This document shows positions 20,463 to 29,885 of a stretch of DNA of 64,000 nt, one piece after another. How positions within the stretch are numbered: the first letter of the stretch is position 1; every line of letters begins with the position of its first letter. The stretch is from Billgrantia tianxiuensis. Its GTDB lineage: Bacteria; Pseudomonadota; Gammaproteobacteria; Pseudomonadales; Halomonadaceae. The notes below the pieces were generated by a model. That model worked only from the letters and a program-made list of their open reading frames with translations, had not been told where the DNA came from and did no database searches. The stretch spans positions 4,712,001-4,776,000 of the forward strand of contig NZ_CP035042.1 of the NCBI RefSeq assembly GCF_009834345.1, written 5' to 3'. The position numbers were made by a program, and so were the translations under genes.

Positions 20463-20740
20463 TTTTCCCAGACGATGGCCAGTTCCTCGTCGCCCGCCAT
20501 GCGCTGCAGGTGGGAGTCCACCACGCCCTCGAGGCGGTCGAGCACCGTTTCGTCCAGCGCCTCGATGGCCACCAGCAGCTTGCCCGGCTCGACGCGCATC
20601 ACGCAGGAACCGTCCTCGAACGCCACGCGGCTCTCTTCCTCGCCCTGCTCCACTTCCAGCTTGTGCGCCCAGTGCTTGCACAGCCGGTTCATCAGCCTCG
20701 CCCCGGACTCGGTGACGATCTCGGCACGCGACATCGGCAT
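20459..20740 (-). CDS. DUF2218 family protein
   Basis: A 93-aa cytosolic protein of unknown function, start ATG 20740 preceded by GGAGATCGTTGCT. The pattern RLMNRLCKHWAHKLEVEQGEEESRVAFEDGSC fits the DUF2218 family (single-domain proteins of about 100 aa). It is translationally linked to the downstream EamA transporter by overlapping stop and start codons. Confidence 0.75.
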   Translation of the reverse strand: MPMSRAEIVTESGARLMNRLCKHWAHKLEVEQGEEESRVAFEDGSCVMRVEPGKLLVAIEALDETVLDRLEGVVDSHLQRMAGDEELAIVWEN

Positions 20741-20865
20741 AGCAACGATCTCCATTCGTATTGGAGCTAACAGACTAAGACGCCGGGACGGGTCAACGCC
20801 ACCCCCGGCACGCAGCACTCAGCGGAACGAGAGGTTCGAGCCGGCGAACCAGTGGTTCGCCGCCA

Positions 20866-20902
20866 CAAAGCAAAAGCCCCCGGTGCCAAGGGCGCCGGGG
20901 GC
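20866..20902 (-). terminator. intrinsic terminator of the dnaKJ operon
   Basis: Long GC stem (GCCCCCGG...CCGGGGGC) with an inner loop, followed on the minus strand by TTTTGCTTTG. Located 20 bp past the dnaJ stop. Confidence 0.88.
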
Positions 20903-20921
20903 TAACGGGCCACCGCCTGAA

Positions 20922-22073
20922 TTACGGCTTCATGTCCTCGAAGAACTTCTTCACGCCGTCGAAGAAGCTGGTCTTCTTCGGCGAGTGGCTGCGACTGTTG
21001 CTGCCGTCGAGGCTCTCCTGCAGTTCGCGCAGCAAGGCCTTCTGCTCCTCGTTAAGGTTGACCGGGGTCTCCACCACCACCTTGCACAGCAGGTCGCCCG
21101 GCGGGCCGCCGCGCACCGGCTTGACGCCCTTGCCGCGCAGGCGGAACAGCTTGCCGGTCTGGGTCTCGGGCGGGATCTTGAGCTTGACCCGGCCGTCCAG
21201 CGTCGGCACCTCGAGTTCGCCACCGAGCGCGGCGTCGACGAAGTTGATCGGCACCTCGCACTGCAGGTGCTTGCCATCGCGCTGGAAGATGTGGTGCGGC
21301 TTGATCGCCACCTGCACGTAGAGATCGCCGGGAGGGCCGCCGTTGATGCCCGACTCGCCCTCGCCGTTCAAGCGAATACGATCGCCGGTATCCACCCCGG
21401 CGGGAATCTTCACCGACAGAGTGCGCGTTTCGCGCATACGACCTTCACCATGGCACTTGTGGCACGGCACCTTGATGTGCACACCACTGCCGTGACAGGT
21501 CGGGCAGGTCTGCTGCACGGCGAAGAAGCCCTGCTGCATGCGTACCTGGCCGAGGCCATTACAGGTGGGGCAGGTCTCCTTGGTGGAACCCGGCTCGGCG
21601 CCGGAGCCGTCGCAACGGTCGCACTCCACGTGGCGCGGCACGCGAATATCGACCGTGGTGCCGGCGACCGCGCTCTCGAGGTCCAGCTCGAGGTTGTAGC
21701 GCAGGTCGCTGCCGCGCTGCGGCGCATGGGGGCTGCGCCGACCGCCGCCACCGCCGAAGATGTCGCCGAACACGTCACCGAAGATGTCGCTGAAACCACC
21801 GGCGCCCGCGCCGCCAAAGCCACCACCGCCGAAGCCGCCGGCCTGGCCGTCGACTCCCGCATGGCCGAACTGGTCGTAGGCTGTGCGCTTCTCGCTGTCG
21901 GAGAGAATCTCGTAGGCCTCGGAGACCTCGCGAAACTTCTCCGCCGAAGTGTCGTCACCCGGGTTACGGTCCGGATGGTACTTCTGCGCCAGCCGTCGGT
22001 AGGCCTTCTTTATGTCTTTGGTGTCGGCCCCGCGCTCGACGCCGAGCACCTCGTAATAATCGCGTTTGGACAT
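20922..22073 (-). CDS. dnaJ: chaperone protein DnaJ
   Basis: Hsp40 co-chaperone that stimulates the DnaK ATPase. The 383 aa start at [17 protein letters not shown]-domain with [10 protein letters not shown] is followed by a Gly/Phe-rich region. Four zinc repeats are present ([32 protein letters not shown]), then the C-terminal substrate-binding domains. It lies 104 bp downstream of dnaK and probably shares its heat-shock promoters. Confidence 0.98.
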   Translation of the reverse strand: MSKRDYYEVLGVERGADTKDIKKAYRRLAQKYHPDRNPGDDTSAEKFREVSEAYEILSDSEKRTAYDQFGHAGVDGQAGGFGGGGFGGAGAGGFSDIFGDVFGDIFGGGGGRRSPHAPQRGSDLRYNLELDLESAVAGTTVDIRVPRHVECDRCDGSGAEPGSTKETCPTCNGLGQVRMQQGFFAVQQTCPTCHGSGVHIKVPCHKCHGEGRMRETRTLSVKIPAGVDTGDRIRLNGEGESGINGGPPGDLYVQVAIKPHHIFQRDGKHLQCEVPINFVDAALGGELEVPTLDGRVKLKIPPETQTGKLFRLRGKGVKPVRGGPPGDLLCKVVVETPVNLNEEQKALLRELQESLDGSNSRSHSPKKTSFFDGVKKFFEDMKP

Positions 22074-22177
22074 GGGTCCATGCGCCTCCTGGTCTAGGCA
22101 GATCTGCCCGATCCGCGGAAACGGCAACGCGGGAGTCGTCCCCCGCGCTACCGTCGTCCGTGGTATCGCCTTGGCGA

Positions 22178-24109
22178 TTACTGCTTCTTCTGGTCGTCGT
22201 TGACTTCTTCGTATTCCGCGTCGACCACGTCCTCTTCCGGCTTGGCGCCAGCTTCCTGACCTTCGCCACCGGCCTGCTGGGCAGCCTCGGCCTGGGCGGC
22301 ATACATCTTCTGCGCCAGGTTGCCGGAGGCTTCGGTCAGCTTGTCCAGCTTGGCCTGGATGTCATCCTTGTCGTCGCCCTTGAGCGCCTCCTCGAGTTCG
22401 GAGGCGGCACTCTCGATGGCCTGCTTCTCCTCGTCGGTGGCGTGCTCGCCGGCTTCCTGCACGGTCTTGCGAGCGGCGTGGACCATACCGTCGGCCTGGT
22501 TGCGCAGGGCCACCAGCTCCTCGAACTTCTTGTCCTCGTCGGCATGAGCCTCGGCGTCGCGCACCATCTGTTCGATCTCTTCATCGGTGAGGCCGCTGGA
22601 GGCTTTGATGACGATCGACTGCTCCTTGCCGGTGGCCTTGTCCTTGGCCGAGACGTTAAGGATGCCGTTGGCGTCGAGGTCGAACGCCACCTCGATCTGC
22701 GGCACACCACGCGGCGCCGGCGGAATGTCGGCCAGATCGAAGCGGCCCAGCGACTTGTTCTGGCCGGCCTGCTTGCGCTCGCCCTGCAGCACGTGGATGG
22801 TCACGGCGGTCTGGTTGTCATCCGCGGTCGAGAAGGTCTGGGTCTTCTTGGTCGGGATGGTGGTGTTCTTCTCGATCAGCGGCGTCATCACACCGCCCAG
22901 GGTCTCGATACCCAGGGTCAGCGGGGTGACGTCGAGCAGCAGTACGTCCTTGACGTCGCCGCCCAGCACGCCGCCTTGGATCGCCGCACCCACAGCCACG
23001 GCCTCATCCGGGTTGACGTCCTTGCGTGCTTCCTTGCCGAAGAAATCGGCAACCTTCTTCTGTACCAGCGGCATGCGGGTCTGGCCGCCGACCAGAATCA
23101 CGTCGTCGATCTCGGAGGCGGACAGGCCAGCGTCGGCCAGCGCGGTCTTGCACGGCCCCATGGAGCGCTGCACCAGGTCTTCCACCAGCGACTCCAGCTT
23201 GGCCCGGGTCACCTTGACGTTGAGGTGCTTCGGACCGGTGTTGTCGGCAGTGATGTAGGGCAGGTTGACGTCGGTCTGCTGGGCGCTGGACAGTTCGATC
23301 TTGGCCTTCTCGGCGGCTTCCTTGAGGCGCTGCATGGCCAGGTTGTCGCCGGAAAGGTCGATGCCGCTGTCGGCCTTGAACTGATCGACCAGGTAGTTGA
23401 TCAGCGCCATGTCGAAGTCTTCACCGCCGAGGAAGGTGTCGCCGTTGGTGGCCAGCACCTCGAACTGGGTCTCGCCGTCGACGTCGGCCACCTCGATGAT
23501 GGAGATGTCGAAGGTACCGCCGCCCAGGTCGTACACGGCGATGGTCTTGTCACCGCGCGACTTGTCCATGCCGTAGGCCAGCGCTGCCGCGGTGGGCTCG
23601 TTGATGATGCGCTTGACCTCGAGGCCGGCAATACGGCCGGCGTCCTTGGTGGCCTGGCGCTGGCTGTCGTTGAAGTAAGCCGGCACGGTGATGACCGCCT
23701 CGGTGACGGTCTCACCCAGGTAGTCCTCGGCGGTCTTCTTCATTTTCTTCAGCACTTCGGCGCTGACCTGCGGCGGTGCCAGCTTCTTACCCTTCACCTC
23801 GACCCAGGCGTCGCCGTTGTCGGCCTCGACGATGCCGTAAGGCACCATCTTGATGTCCTTCTGCACTACGTCGTCCTTGAAGCGACGACCGATCAGGCGC
23901 TTGATGGCGTACAGGGTATTCTGCGGGTTGGTCACCGCCTGACGCTTGGCCGCCTGCCCCACCAGGATCTCGCCGTCGTCGGTATAGGCGATGATGGAAG
24001 GGGTAGTACGGGCGCCCTCAGCGTTCTCGATCACCTTGGCGCTGTCGCCGTCGAGCACGGCCACGCAGGAGTTAGTGGTCCCCAGGTCAATACCGATGAT
24101 GCGTCCCAT
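22178..24109 (-). CDS. dnaK: chaperone protein DnaK (Hsp70)
   Basis: ATP-dependent Hsp70. The 643 aa start [15 protein letters not shown] after GAGGATTTCCT. ATPase motifs include [13 protein letters not shown] and [10 protein letters not shown]; the substrate domain has [14 protein letters not shown]. The tail ends in [16 protein letters not shown], the usual acidic end. Preceded by a sigma32-type promoter of its own (24175-24202) in addition to the one before grpE. Confidence 0.99.
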   Translation of the reverse strand: MGRIIGIDLGTTNSCVAVLDGDSAKVIENAEGARTTPSIIAYTDDGEILVGQAAKRQAVTNPQNTLYAIKRLIGRRFKDDVVQKDIKMVPYGIVEADNGDAWVEVKGKKLAPPQVSAEVLKKMKKTAEDYLGETVTEAVITVPAYFNDSQRQATKDAGRIAGLEVKRIINEPTAAALAYGMDKSRGDKTIAVYDLGGGTFDISIIEVADVDGETQFEVLATNGDTFLGGEDFDMALINYLVDQFKADSGIDLSGDNLAMQRLKEAAEKAKIELSSAQQTDVNLPYITADNTGPKHLNVKVTRAKLESLVEDLVQRSMGPCKTALADAGLSASEIDDVILVGGQTRMPLVQKKVADFFGKEARKDVNPDEAVAVGAAIQGGVLGGDVKDVLLLDVTPLTLGIETLGGVMTPLIEKNTTIPTKKTQTFSTADDNQTAVTIHVLQGERKQAGQNKSLGRFDLADIPPAPRGVPQIEVAFDLDANGILNVSAKDKATGKEQSIVIKASSGLTDEEIEQMVRDAEAHADEDKKFEELVALRNQADGMVHAARKTVQEAGEHATDEEKQAIESAASELEEALKGDDKDDIQAKLDKLTEASGNLAQKMYAAQAEAAQQAGGEGQEAGAKPEEDVVDAEYEEVNDDQKKQ

Positions 24110-24174
24110 AGGAAATCCTCGAAAAATTCGTTTGCCTTGAATCATCTCTGCGGCAGCTGCCGCGGTTGACGTCT

Positions 24175-24202
24175 ATCTGGGGGCGCCAGGAAGCTTTTCA
24201 AG
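24175..24202 (-). promoter_or_regulatory. sigma32-type heat-shock promoter of dnaK
   Basis: On the minus strand, CTTGAAA, 13-bp spacer, CCCCAGAT, against the sigma32 consensus CTTGAAA-N13-15-CCCCATNT. It lies 66 bp upstream of the dnaK start, in the grpE-dnaK gap. Confidence 0.8.
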
Positions 24203-24229
24203 CCCCGCCCCCGTTTTATCCGGCCGGCC

Positions 24230-24859
24230 TCAACTGGCGGCCTGACTGACCACCACCATCGCCGGGCGAACCAGGCGCCCGTTGAGCAGATAGCCCCGCT
24301 GGATCACTTCCATCACGCTGTTGGGCTCGAGCTCGGGATTGGGCACCATGGCCATGGCCTCGTGATACTGCGGGTCGAACGGCTCGCCGGCAGGGTCGAC
24401 CGTCTCGACACCGAACTTGGCCAGCACGTCCTGCTGCATCTTCAGCGTCATGGCCACCCCCTCGCGATGGGCTTCGCTGGCGTCTTCGCCCATGGCCTCG
24501 AGCGCCTTCTCCAGGCTGTCGACCACCGGCAGCAACTCCTTGACGAAGCGCTCCAGGGCGAACTTGCGCGCCTTCTCGGCCTCCTGTTCGGCACGGCGGC
24601 GCACGTTCTGGGCCTCGGCGGCGGCACGCAGCGCCTGGTCCTTGGCCTCGGCCAGACTCTGCTCCAGCTCTTCCACCTGAGCGGCCAGCATGTCGGCCTC
24701 GGGATTGTCGCTCACCGTCGTCGGCTCCTCGGATGCCACGGCCTCGTCCTCCCCGACGCCGACCGCGTCGTCCAGCTCGCCTTCCATCGGCTCCGGCTGG
24801 GCCTCCTCTTCACGCCGAGCCAGCTCATCGTCAAGCGGGGTCTGGGGTTCTTTAGCCAT
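24230..24859 (-). CDS. grpE: nucleotide exchange factor GrpE
   Basis: Releases ADP from DnaK. The 209 aa start at ATG 24859 ([11 protein letters not shown]), chosen because AGGAG lies 6 nt upstream; the ATG six bases earlier touches the ribosome site. An acidic disordered N-terminus is followed by a long coiled coil (about 60-125) and the beta domain [20 protein letters not shown]. It heads the grpE-dnaK-dnaJ operon and is divergent from recN. Confidence 0.97.
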   Translation of the reverse strand: MAKEPQTPLDDELARREEEAQPEPMEGELDDAVGVGEDEAVASEEPTTVSDNPEADMLAAQVEELEQSLAEAKDQALRAAAEAQNVRRRAEQEAEKARKFALERFVKELLPVVDSLEKALEAMGEDASEAHREGVAMTLKMQQDVLAKFGVETVDPAGEPFDPQYHEAMAMVPNPELEPNSVMEVIQRGYLLNGRLVRPAMVVVSQAAS

Positions 24860-24937
24860 GCGCATCTCCTGAAGCAACGCCGACCCTGCGGGGTCGGAAC
24901 GGTTTCGATTCGGTGAAAGCCTTACGGTCTGCGGCCT

Positions 24938-24965
24938 ATATGGGGGTGCTCACGACAATCTCAAG
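24938..24965 (-). promoter_or_regulatory. sigma32-type heat-shock promoter of grpE
   Basis: On the minus strand, CTTGAGA, 13-bp spacer, CCCCATAT: an almost perfect sigma32 promoter 78 bp upstream of the grpE start. The 5' leader contains a CCGACCC/GGGTCGG hairpin around 24880-24897. Confidence 0.85.
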
Positions 24966-24991
24966 TGATCCGCGATACTGCATGACATGTA

Positions 24992-25027
24992 TTGAGCGCC
25001 GGACTCGACTACTGTATAAAAACGCAA
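24992..25027 (+). promoter_or_regulatory. recN sigma70 promoter with overlapping LexA-like box
   Basis: TTGAGC (24992-24997), 17-bp spacer, TATAAA (25015-25020). The -10 lies within CTG-TATAAAAACG-CAA (25012-25027), one base from the LexA pattern CTG-N10-CAG. SOS control of recN is established in E. coli; the same is inferred here. Confidence 0.75.
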
Positions 25028-25072
25028 TAACGTGTATGGATATCCAGCCTTGCCGCGGCTATCGGAGGCCCC

Positions 25073-26749
25073 ATGCTGACGCAGCTTGCCATTCGCGATT
25101 TCGCCATCGTCGACACTCTCGACCTGGAGCTTGCCGGCGGCATGACCGCCATCACCGGAGAAACCGGTGCCGGCAAGTCGATCCTGCTCGGCGCCCTGGG
25201 GCTGTGCCTGGGCGAGCGCGCCGATGCCGGCAGCGTGCGCCATGGCTGCGAGCGCGCCGACCTCAGCGCGCGCTTCGACATCGCCGCCCTGCCGGCCGCC
25301 CGGCGCTGGCTCGAGGAGCGCGAGCTGCCCGCCGACGACTGTCTGCTGCGCCGCGTGGTGACCGCGAACGGACGTTCCAAGGCATGGATCAACGGTCAGC
25401 CGGCCACTGTGGCCGACCTCAAGGCACTCGGCGAGCATCTGGTCGAGATCCATGGCCAGCACGCCCACCAGTTGCTGCTGCGCGAAGAGACCCACCTGCG
25501 CCTGCTCGACGACTTCGCCGGCAACCGCAGCGCCGTCAATCAGCTCGGCGAGACCTTCCGCCGCTGGCAGGCGGCCCGGCGTCGCCTGAGGCAGCTGACC
25601 GAGAGTGGGGATGAGGTGCAGGCGCGTCGCCAACTGCTGCGCTACCAGGTCGAGGAGCTGGACGCCCTGGCCCTGGGCGAAGACGAGCTTGCCACCCTGG
25701 AGCACGAGCAGGAGCAGCTCGCCCATGCCGAGGAGACGCTGCGCGAGGCGCAGATCGCCGCCGAATGCTGCGACAACGATGAAAACGGCGTGCTGACGCT
25801 GCTACATCAGGCGACTCATCGACTCGACCCGCTGCCGGGCAGCGATCGCGGTGCGCTGGCCGAGATCATCGCCATGCTGGGCGAGGCGCGCATTCAGGTC
25901 GAGGAGGCCGTACGCGAGCTGCATCGCTTCGCCGACGCCACCGAACTCGATCCGGAGCGGCTGGCCTGGGTGGAGTCGCGCCTGGGCGAGGTGCACCGTA
26001 TCGCGCGCAATCACCACGTGATGCCCGAGGAGCTGCCCGCGCTGCATCGCAAGCTTCAGGCCGAGCTGGAGGGCCTCGAGGGAGGAAAGCACGATCTGGA
26101 AGCGCTGCGCAGCGAAGTGGAAACGCTGCGCGACAGTTGGCGCGAGCTGGCACGCCAGGTGGGCGAGACCCGCCGACAGGCGGCAGGACGCTTCGGCAAG
26201 GCGGTGCAGGAACAACTCGCCTTCCTGGCCATGGGCAAGGCGCGCTTCGAGGTGGCCGTGGAAACCCGCCAGAGTCCCCAGGCCGAGGGCATGGAGGAGG
26301 TACGCTTCCTGATCAGCGCCAACCCCGGCCAGCCACCGCGACCACTGGCCAAGGTCGCCTCCGGCGGCGAGCTGTCACGCATCAGCCTGGCGATCCAGGT
26401 AGTCGCGGCCCAGCACTCGACCATTCCCAGCCTGGTATTCGACGAAGTGGACGTGGGCATTTCCGGCGCCACCGCCGAGATCGTCGGTCAGCTGCTGCGC
26501 CGGCTGGGCGAGAACGGCCAAGTGATGACCGTGACCCATCTGCCCCAAGTGGCGGCCCAGGCCCACCATCACCTGCATATCGAGAAGCAGGCCAAGCGCG
26601 ACACCACCCTGACGCGCATGGCCCTGCTCGACGAGGCCGGTCGAGTCGGCGAGCTGGCGCGCATGCTCGGCGGGGTCAACCTCTCCGACCGCACCCTGGC
26701 CCATGCCCGGGAAATGCTGGATGCCAGCCAGCAGGGTGCCGCCCACTAA
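25073..26749 (+). CDS. recN: DNA repair protein RecN
   Basis: SMC-like ATPase for double-strand break repair. The 558 aa start at ATG 25073 after GGAGGCCCC. Walker A is ITGETGAGKSILLGAL; a central coiled coil spans about 160-360. The C-terminal ABC signature LAKVASGGELSRISLAIQ is followed by VFDEVDVGISG (Walker B) and VTHLPQVAAQA. Divergent from grpE. Confidence 0.98.
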   Translation: MLTQLAIRDFAIVDTLDLELAGGMTAITGETGAGKSILLGALGLCLGERADAGSVRHGCERADLSARFDIAALPAARRWLEERELPADDCLLRRVVTANGRSKAWINGQPATVADLKALGEHLVEIHGQHAHQLLLREETHLRLLDDFAGNRSAVNQLGETFRRWQAARRRLRQLTESGDEVQARRQLLRYQVEELDALALGEDELATLEHEQEQLAHAEETLREAQIAAECCDNDENGVLTLLHQATHRLDPLPGSDRGALAEIIAMLGEARIQVEEAVRELHRFADATELDPERLAWVESRLGEVHRIARNHHVMPEELPALHRKLQAELEGLEGGKHDLEALRSEVETLRDSWRELARQVGETRRQAAGRFGKAVQEQLAFLAMGKARFEVAVETRQSPQAEGMEEVRFLISANPGQPPRPLAKVASGGELSRISLAIQVVAAQHSTIPSLVFDEVDVGISGATAEIVGQLLRRLGENGQVMTVTHLPQVAAQAHHHLHIEKQAKRDTTLTRMALLDEAGRVGELARMLGGVNLSDRTLAHAREMLDASQQGAAH

Positions 26750-26772
26750 CCCGCGCCAGCCCCCTAACGCAA

Positions 26773-26798
26773 GCGGCCCCGATCGAGGATCGGGCCGC
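26773..26798. terminator. GC hairpin between convergent recN and fur
   Basis: Stem GCGGCCCCGATC/GATCGGGCCGC with one bulged C and loop GAG. There is no T-run on either strand, so termination strength is doubtful. Confidence 0.4.
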
Positions 26799-26828
26799 CA
26801 TGGCGCTGATTCGGCACTCACACGCGTG

Positions 26829-27275
26829 TCACTTGCGCGGTGAACCTTCTTGGCGCGTGGCATTGGAGCCGCGTGGACGCACATAGAGTACCAGGGCATG
26901 GTCGACGAGCTCGAAGCCATGCTCCTCGGCAATCTCCTGCTGGCGGCGCTCGATGGTCTCGTCGAAGAACTCGATGATCTCGCCACTGTCGAGGCACACC
27001 ATATGGTCGTGGTGCTCCTCCTGGGAGATCTCGAACACGGCATGGCCGCCATCGAAGTTGTGACGAATCACCAAGCCCGCCGACTCGAATTGGGTCAGCA
27101 CGCGATAGACGGTAGCCAGACCGACGTCTTCCCCAGCTTCCAGCAGGGTCTTGTAGACATCCTCGGCGCTCAGGTGGTGCTGGCCCGTGGCATTCTCGAG
27201 GATCTGCAGGATCTTCACTCGGGGCAAGGTGACCTTGAGGCCTGCCTTGCGCAGTTCATGGTTCTGGTCGGCCAT
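26829..27275 (-). CDS. fur: ferric uptake regulator Fur
   Basis: Fe(II)-responsive repressor. The 148 aa start at MADQNHELRKAGLKVTLPRVKIL; the frame runs far upstream, but family length fixes this start. Winged-helix recognition region SAEDVYKTLLEAGEDVGLATVYRVL is followed by the metal region EEHHDHMVCLDSGEIIEF. The second Cys of the E. coli-type CxxC zinc site is Ser here, as in Pseudomonas-type Fur. Divergent from bamE with a 72-bp shared promoter region. Confidence 0.97.
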   Translation of the reverse strand: MADQNHELRKAGLKVTLPRVKILQILENATGQHHLSAEDVYKTLLEAGEDVGLATVYRVLTQFESAGLVIRHNFDGGHAVFEISQEEHHDHMVCLDSGEIIEFFDETIERRQQEIAEEHGFELVDHALVLYVRPRGSNATRQEGSPRK

Positions 27276-27347
27276 GTTCGCTCTTCGCAGTATCAGGTAG
27301 GGTCGGGTATGATCGACCGAATCCACGATAGTGAAGAACGGACACAA

Positions 27348-27833
27348 ATGCAAAAGCTGATCAAAACCCTCCCTCTCGTCATCGCCCTGACTGTCGTCAG
27401 CGGCTGCGTCTACAAGCGCGACCTTCCCCAGGGCAACTACATCACCGAGGGCATGGTCCAGCAGCTCCAGCCCGGCCTTAGCCGCGCCCAGGTCGTCGAC
27501 CTGCTGGGCAGGCCGCTGCTGGAAGCGCCCTTCGATGCCAACCAGTGGGACTACGTGTTCCGCCTCGACGAAGCCTACGGCGGCGTGCAGCAGCGTCGGC
27601 TGACGCTCACCTTCGCCGGCGACCGCCTGGTCAACGTGCAGCAGGAAGGGGACTTCTCCGAGGACATCGAGCTGCGGGCGCAGGACGATATCGGCCCCGC
27701 AGCCGAAAGTGCCGACCCCGCCGGCATGCTGCCCGAGAGCCAGCCGCAAGCCGCGCCGGAGCGCGCGCCAGACGCGGGAGGCACCCTGCCGCAAGGCGGT
27801 GAGCCGGCCTCCAGCGAACCGTTGGGTATGTAA
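27348..27833 (+). CDS. bamE: outer membrane protein assembly factor BamE (SmpA/OmlA)
   Basis: Lipoprotein of the BAM complex that inserts outer-membrane beta-barrels. The 161 aa start MQKLIKTLPLVIALTVVSGC, with a lipobox VSGC placing the lipidated Cys at residue 20. The SmpA/OmlA fold is QGNYITEGMVQQLQPGLSRAQVVDLLGRPLLEAPF...NQWDYVFRLD. The C-terminal extension (about 115-161) is Pro/Ala/Glu-rich and low-complexity, longer than the E. coli protein. A TATGAT hexamer at 27308-27313 is a possible -10. Divergent from fur, as is common. Confidence 0.95.
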   Translation: MQKLIKTLPLVIALTVVSGCVYKRDLPQGNYITEGMVQQLQPGLSRAQVVDLLGRPLLEAPFDANQWDYVFRLDEAYGGVQQRRLTLTFAGDRLVNVQQEGDFSEDIELRAQDDIGPAAESADPAGMLPESQPQAAPERAPDAGGTLPQGGEPASSEPLGM

Positions 27834-27846
27834 CGCCGTTGCTTCG

Positions 27847-28155
27847 CTAGCGCCCGGTGCGTTCGGCGCGCCGGGCACGCGCTTCCTTGGGATCGAGTTC
27901 GAGCGGTCGGTAGACTTCGACCCGGTCGCCGGCACGCAGGCGATGCGTCTCGGGGTCGCGCAGCGGCTTGCCGAAGATCCCCAGGTCGGCGGCGGCAAAG
28001 GTCTCGGGTGAAACCTCGGGAAAGAGCCTGTCCAGTTCCGCCAGAGCCACGGCCTGGCGGGCGGTGGTGCCCATCGGCACTTCGAGCGTCACGATACGCT
28101 GCCTGTCCGGCAGCGCAAAGGCGACCTCCACCTCGAGCCTCGCCTCAGCGGCCAT
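27847..28155 (-). CDS. rnfH: RnfH family protein
   Basis: Small ubiquitin-like-fold protein (UPF0125) of uncertain function, about 102 aa from [19 protein letters not shown]. ATG at 28164 (three codons earlier) is an alternative start. The family core [18 protein letters not shown]...[38 protein letters not shown] is clear. Its 5' end overlaps the 3' end of ratA by 11 bp; ratA-rnfH is a conserved pair opposite smpB. Confidence 0.92.
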   Translation of the reverse strand: [102 protein letters not shown]

Positions 28156-28579
28156 AGATTTCATCGGCCCGCCGAGTGAAAGCGTCGACAAGTTGCCCCG
28201 CCACCTGCTGGAACAGCTTGCCGAAGGCCATGCCCAGCAGCCGGTTGGCGAACTCGAATTCCATCTCCAGACATACCTTGCAGGCGCCCTCACCCATTGG
28301 CAGGAACAGCCAGCGACCGCGCAGGCGCTTGAAAGGACCGCTGACCAGCGACATTTCGATGCGCTCGGGCTCGATCAGGTCGTTACGAGTGGTGAAGCTC
28401 TGCTCGATTCCCGCCCGCCCCAGGGTCATCTCGCCGATCAGATGCGACTCGTCGCGCTCGAGCAGCCGCGCCCGCCGACAGCCCGGCAAGAACTCCGGGT
28501 AGCGCTCGAAGTCGTTGACCAGTTCGAACATGTCCTGTGGGGTGTGCCGCACCAGGGCGGACCGATTGACCATTGGCAT
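28145..28579 (-). CDS. ratA: type II toxin-antitoxin family ribosome association toxin RatA
   Basis: START/polyketide-cyclase-fold protein (also called YfjG; CoQ10-binding relatives). In E. coli it has been described as blocking 70S association, but in many bacteria it may serve ubiquinone function. The 144 aa start at MPMVNRSALVRHTPQDMFELVNDFERYPEFLPGC after GGAGAGCTCA. Ends ANRLLGMAFGKLFQQVAGQLVDAFTRRADEIYG. Divergent from smpB and linked to rnfH. Confidence 0.93.
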   Translation of the reverse strand: MPMVNRSALVRHTPQDMFELVNDFERYPEFLPGCRRARLLERDESHLIGEMTLGRAGIEQSFTTRNDLIEPERIEMSLVSGPFKRLRGRWLFLPMGEGACKVCLEMEFEFANRLLGMAFGKLFQQVAGQLVDAFTRRADEIYGR

Positions 28580-28708
28580 TGAGCTCTCCGCTGACTTCAC
28601 AGTGCCCAGGGCGTATCATGAGCGGTTATTTCACGCCTTGAATGGTATCACGCTTCCCCCCATATCGAAGGAAGCGTTGCCCCAGGCAAGAACATGACAT
28701 GAGGTTCC

Positions 28709-29200
28709 ATGGCCAACAAGAAAGGCAAGGGCAAGGGTCCCGGCAGTAACGTCATCGCCCAGAACAAAAAGGCTCGCTTCGAGTATCACATCGACGAGAC
28801 CTTCGAGGCCGGCCTGGTGCTGGCCGGCTGGGAGGTGAAGAGCCTGCGCGCCGGCAAGGCCCAGCTCACCGACACCTACATCCTGGTGAAGGACGGCGAG
28901 GCGTGGCTGCTGGGCAGCCACATCACGCCGCTCAACACCGCAAGCACCCACGAGATCGCCGATCCCTCGCGTACGCGCAAGCTGTTGCTGCACAAGAAGG
29001 AGATCGCCAAGATCTTCTCGCGCTCCCAGGAGAAGGGGCACACCTGCGTACCGCTCAAGCTCTACTGGAAAGGCAACCGGGTGAAGTGCGAGCTGGCCCT
29101 GGTGACGGGCAAGAAGCTGCACGACAAGCGCGCCACCGAGAAGGATCGCGACTGGCAGCGCCAGAAAGGCCGCATCATGCGGGAACACGTCAAGGCCTGA
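28709..29200 (+). CDS. smpB: SsrA-binding protein SmpB
   Basis: Partner of tmRNA in trans-translation. The 163 aa have the OB-fold core [29 protein letters not shown] and the conserved [24 protein letters not shown]. The basic C-terminal tail ([26 protein letters not shown]) enters the decoding site. Its RNA partner ssrA lies 123 bp downstream. Confidence 0.98.
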   Translation: MANKKGKGKGPGSNVIAQNKKARFEYHIDETFEAGLVLAGWEVKSLRAGKAQLTDTYILVKDGEAWLLGSHITPLNTASTHEIADPSRTRKLLLHKKEIAKIFSRSQEKGHTCVPLKLYWKGNRVKCELALVTGKKLHDKRATEKDRDWQRQKGRIMREHVKA

Positions 29201-29323
29201 ACGGTCATAGTAGATGACACCGTGGCTGGTTCCCCGAAATCGGCAAGAATCGGGGAATGCGTGGAACCAACCCACCCGGCAGGTGTCATAGAAGTGCCCA
29301 TGCTGATATGATGGGCCTGCTAC

Positions 29324-29703
29324 GGGGGCGACATGGCTTCGACGCCGGTGACAACCTCCTAGGTGCATGCCGAGAGCGTGATGTATCTCGTAAATCCAAC
29401 ATCACGACTAAATAGTCGCAAACGACGACACCTACGCTCAGGGCGCCCTGGCAGCTTAAAACCTGCTAGCGGTTAGTCCGGCCCCAAAGCGATGTGCCCA
29501 TTCATCGCGGAGGGGATACGAGCTAAAAATGATGGGATCGCGGTTGGCGACGTCCTCTCGTCAATCGCTAAACCTTCGAGGAATCGCGTCGCTGGATCCT
29601 GCCCGTCGGAGCCAGTGGCGTTAAATGAAAAGACGGACCTAAGCATGTAGAGCCGAAGAGCGAGTGCCGGCGGACGCGGGTTCGATCCCCGCCGCCTCCA
29701 CCA
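29324..29703 (+). ncRNA. ssrA: transfer-messenger RNA (tmRNA)
   Basis: About 380 nt. The 5' end GGGGGCG pairs with the 3' CGCCTCC before the ACCA end, forming the tRNA-like acceptor, and TTCGATCCC is the T-arm. The tag frame runs from 29418 to 29459 and encodes ANDDTYAQGALAA then TAA, a typical gammaproteobacterial tag. A TATGAT -10 lies at 29307-29312. Its 3' end is an integration site: the last 21 nt are repeated at 32788. Confidence 0.98.
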
Positions 29704-29710
29704 ATCAAGC
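29683..29710 (+). repeat. left attachment repeat (attL) in the ssrA 3' end
   Basis: 28 bp from the T-arm of tmRNA through its CCA end to CAATCAAGC, repeated exactly at 32788-32815 in the same orientation. The downstream terminator is duplicated too, with a 4-bp AAAC indel between copies. This is the expected mark of tyrosine-integrase insertion at ssrA. Confidence 0.9.
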
Positions 29711-29743
29711 GAAAAAAGCACCCTCTGGGTGCTTTTTTCGTTT
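29711..29743 (+). terminator. intrinsic terminator of ssrA
   Basis: Stem AAAAAAGCACCC/GGGTGCTTTTTT with loop TCT, then CGTTTCT. An identical hairpin follows the right repeat at 32821-32848. Confidence 0.93.
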
Positions 29744-29885
29744 CTTTGGGCATGACTTGGTCGACTTTCGGCACAGCTCAAACGCGCCCCCAACTCATAG
29801 CGGGAGATGCGCTCCGCCTTAAGGCCAATTAATCGGCCACCTGCTACTAGCCAAACTGCGCCGCGGCACATGCGCGACTAGGCAG

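Noticed and set aside
29473..29871. Minus-strand open frame across the 3' part of ssrA (132 codons)
   Set aside because: Antisense to the structural RNA and its terminator, no ribosome site or recognisable domain.
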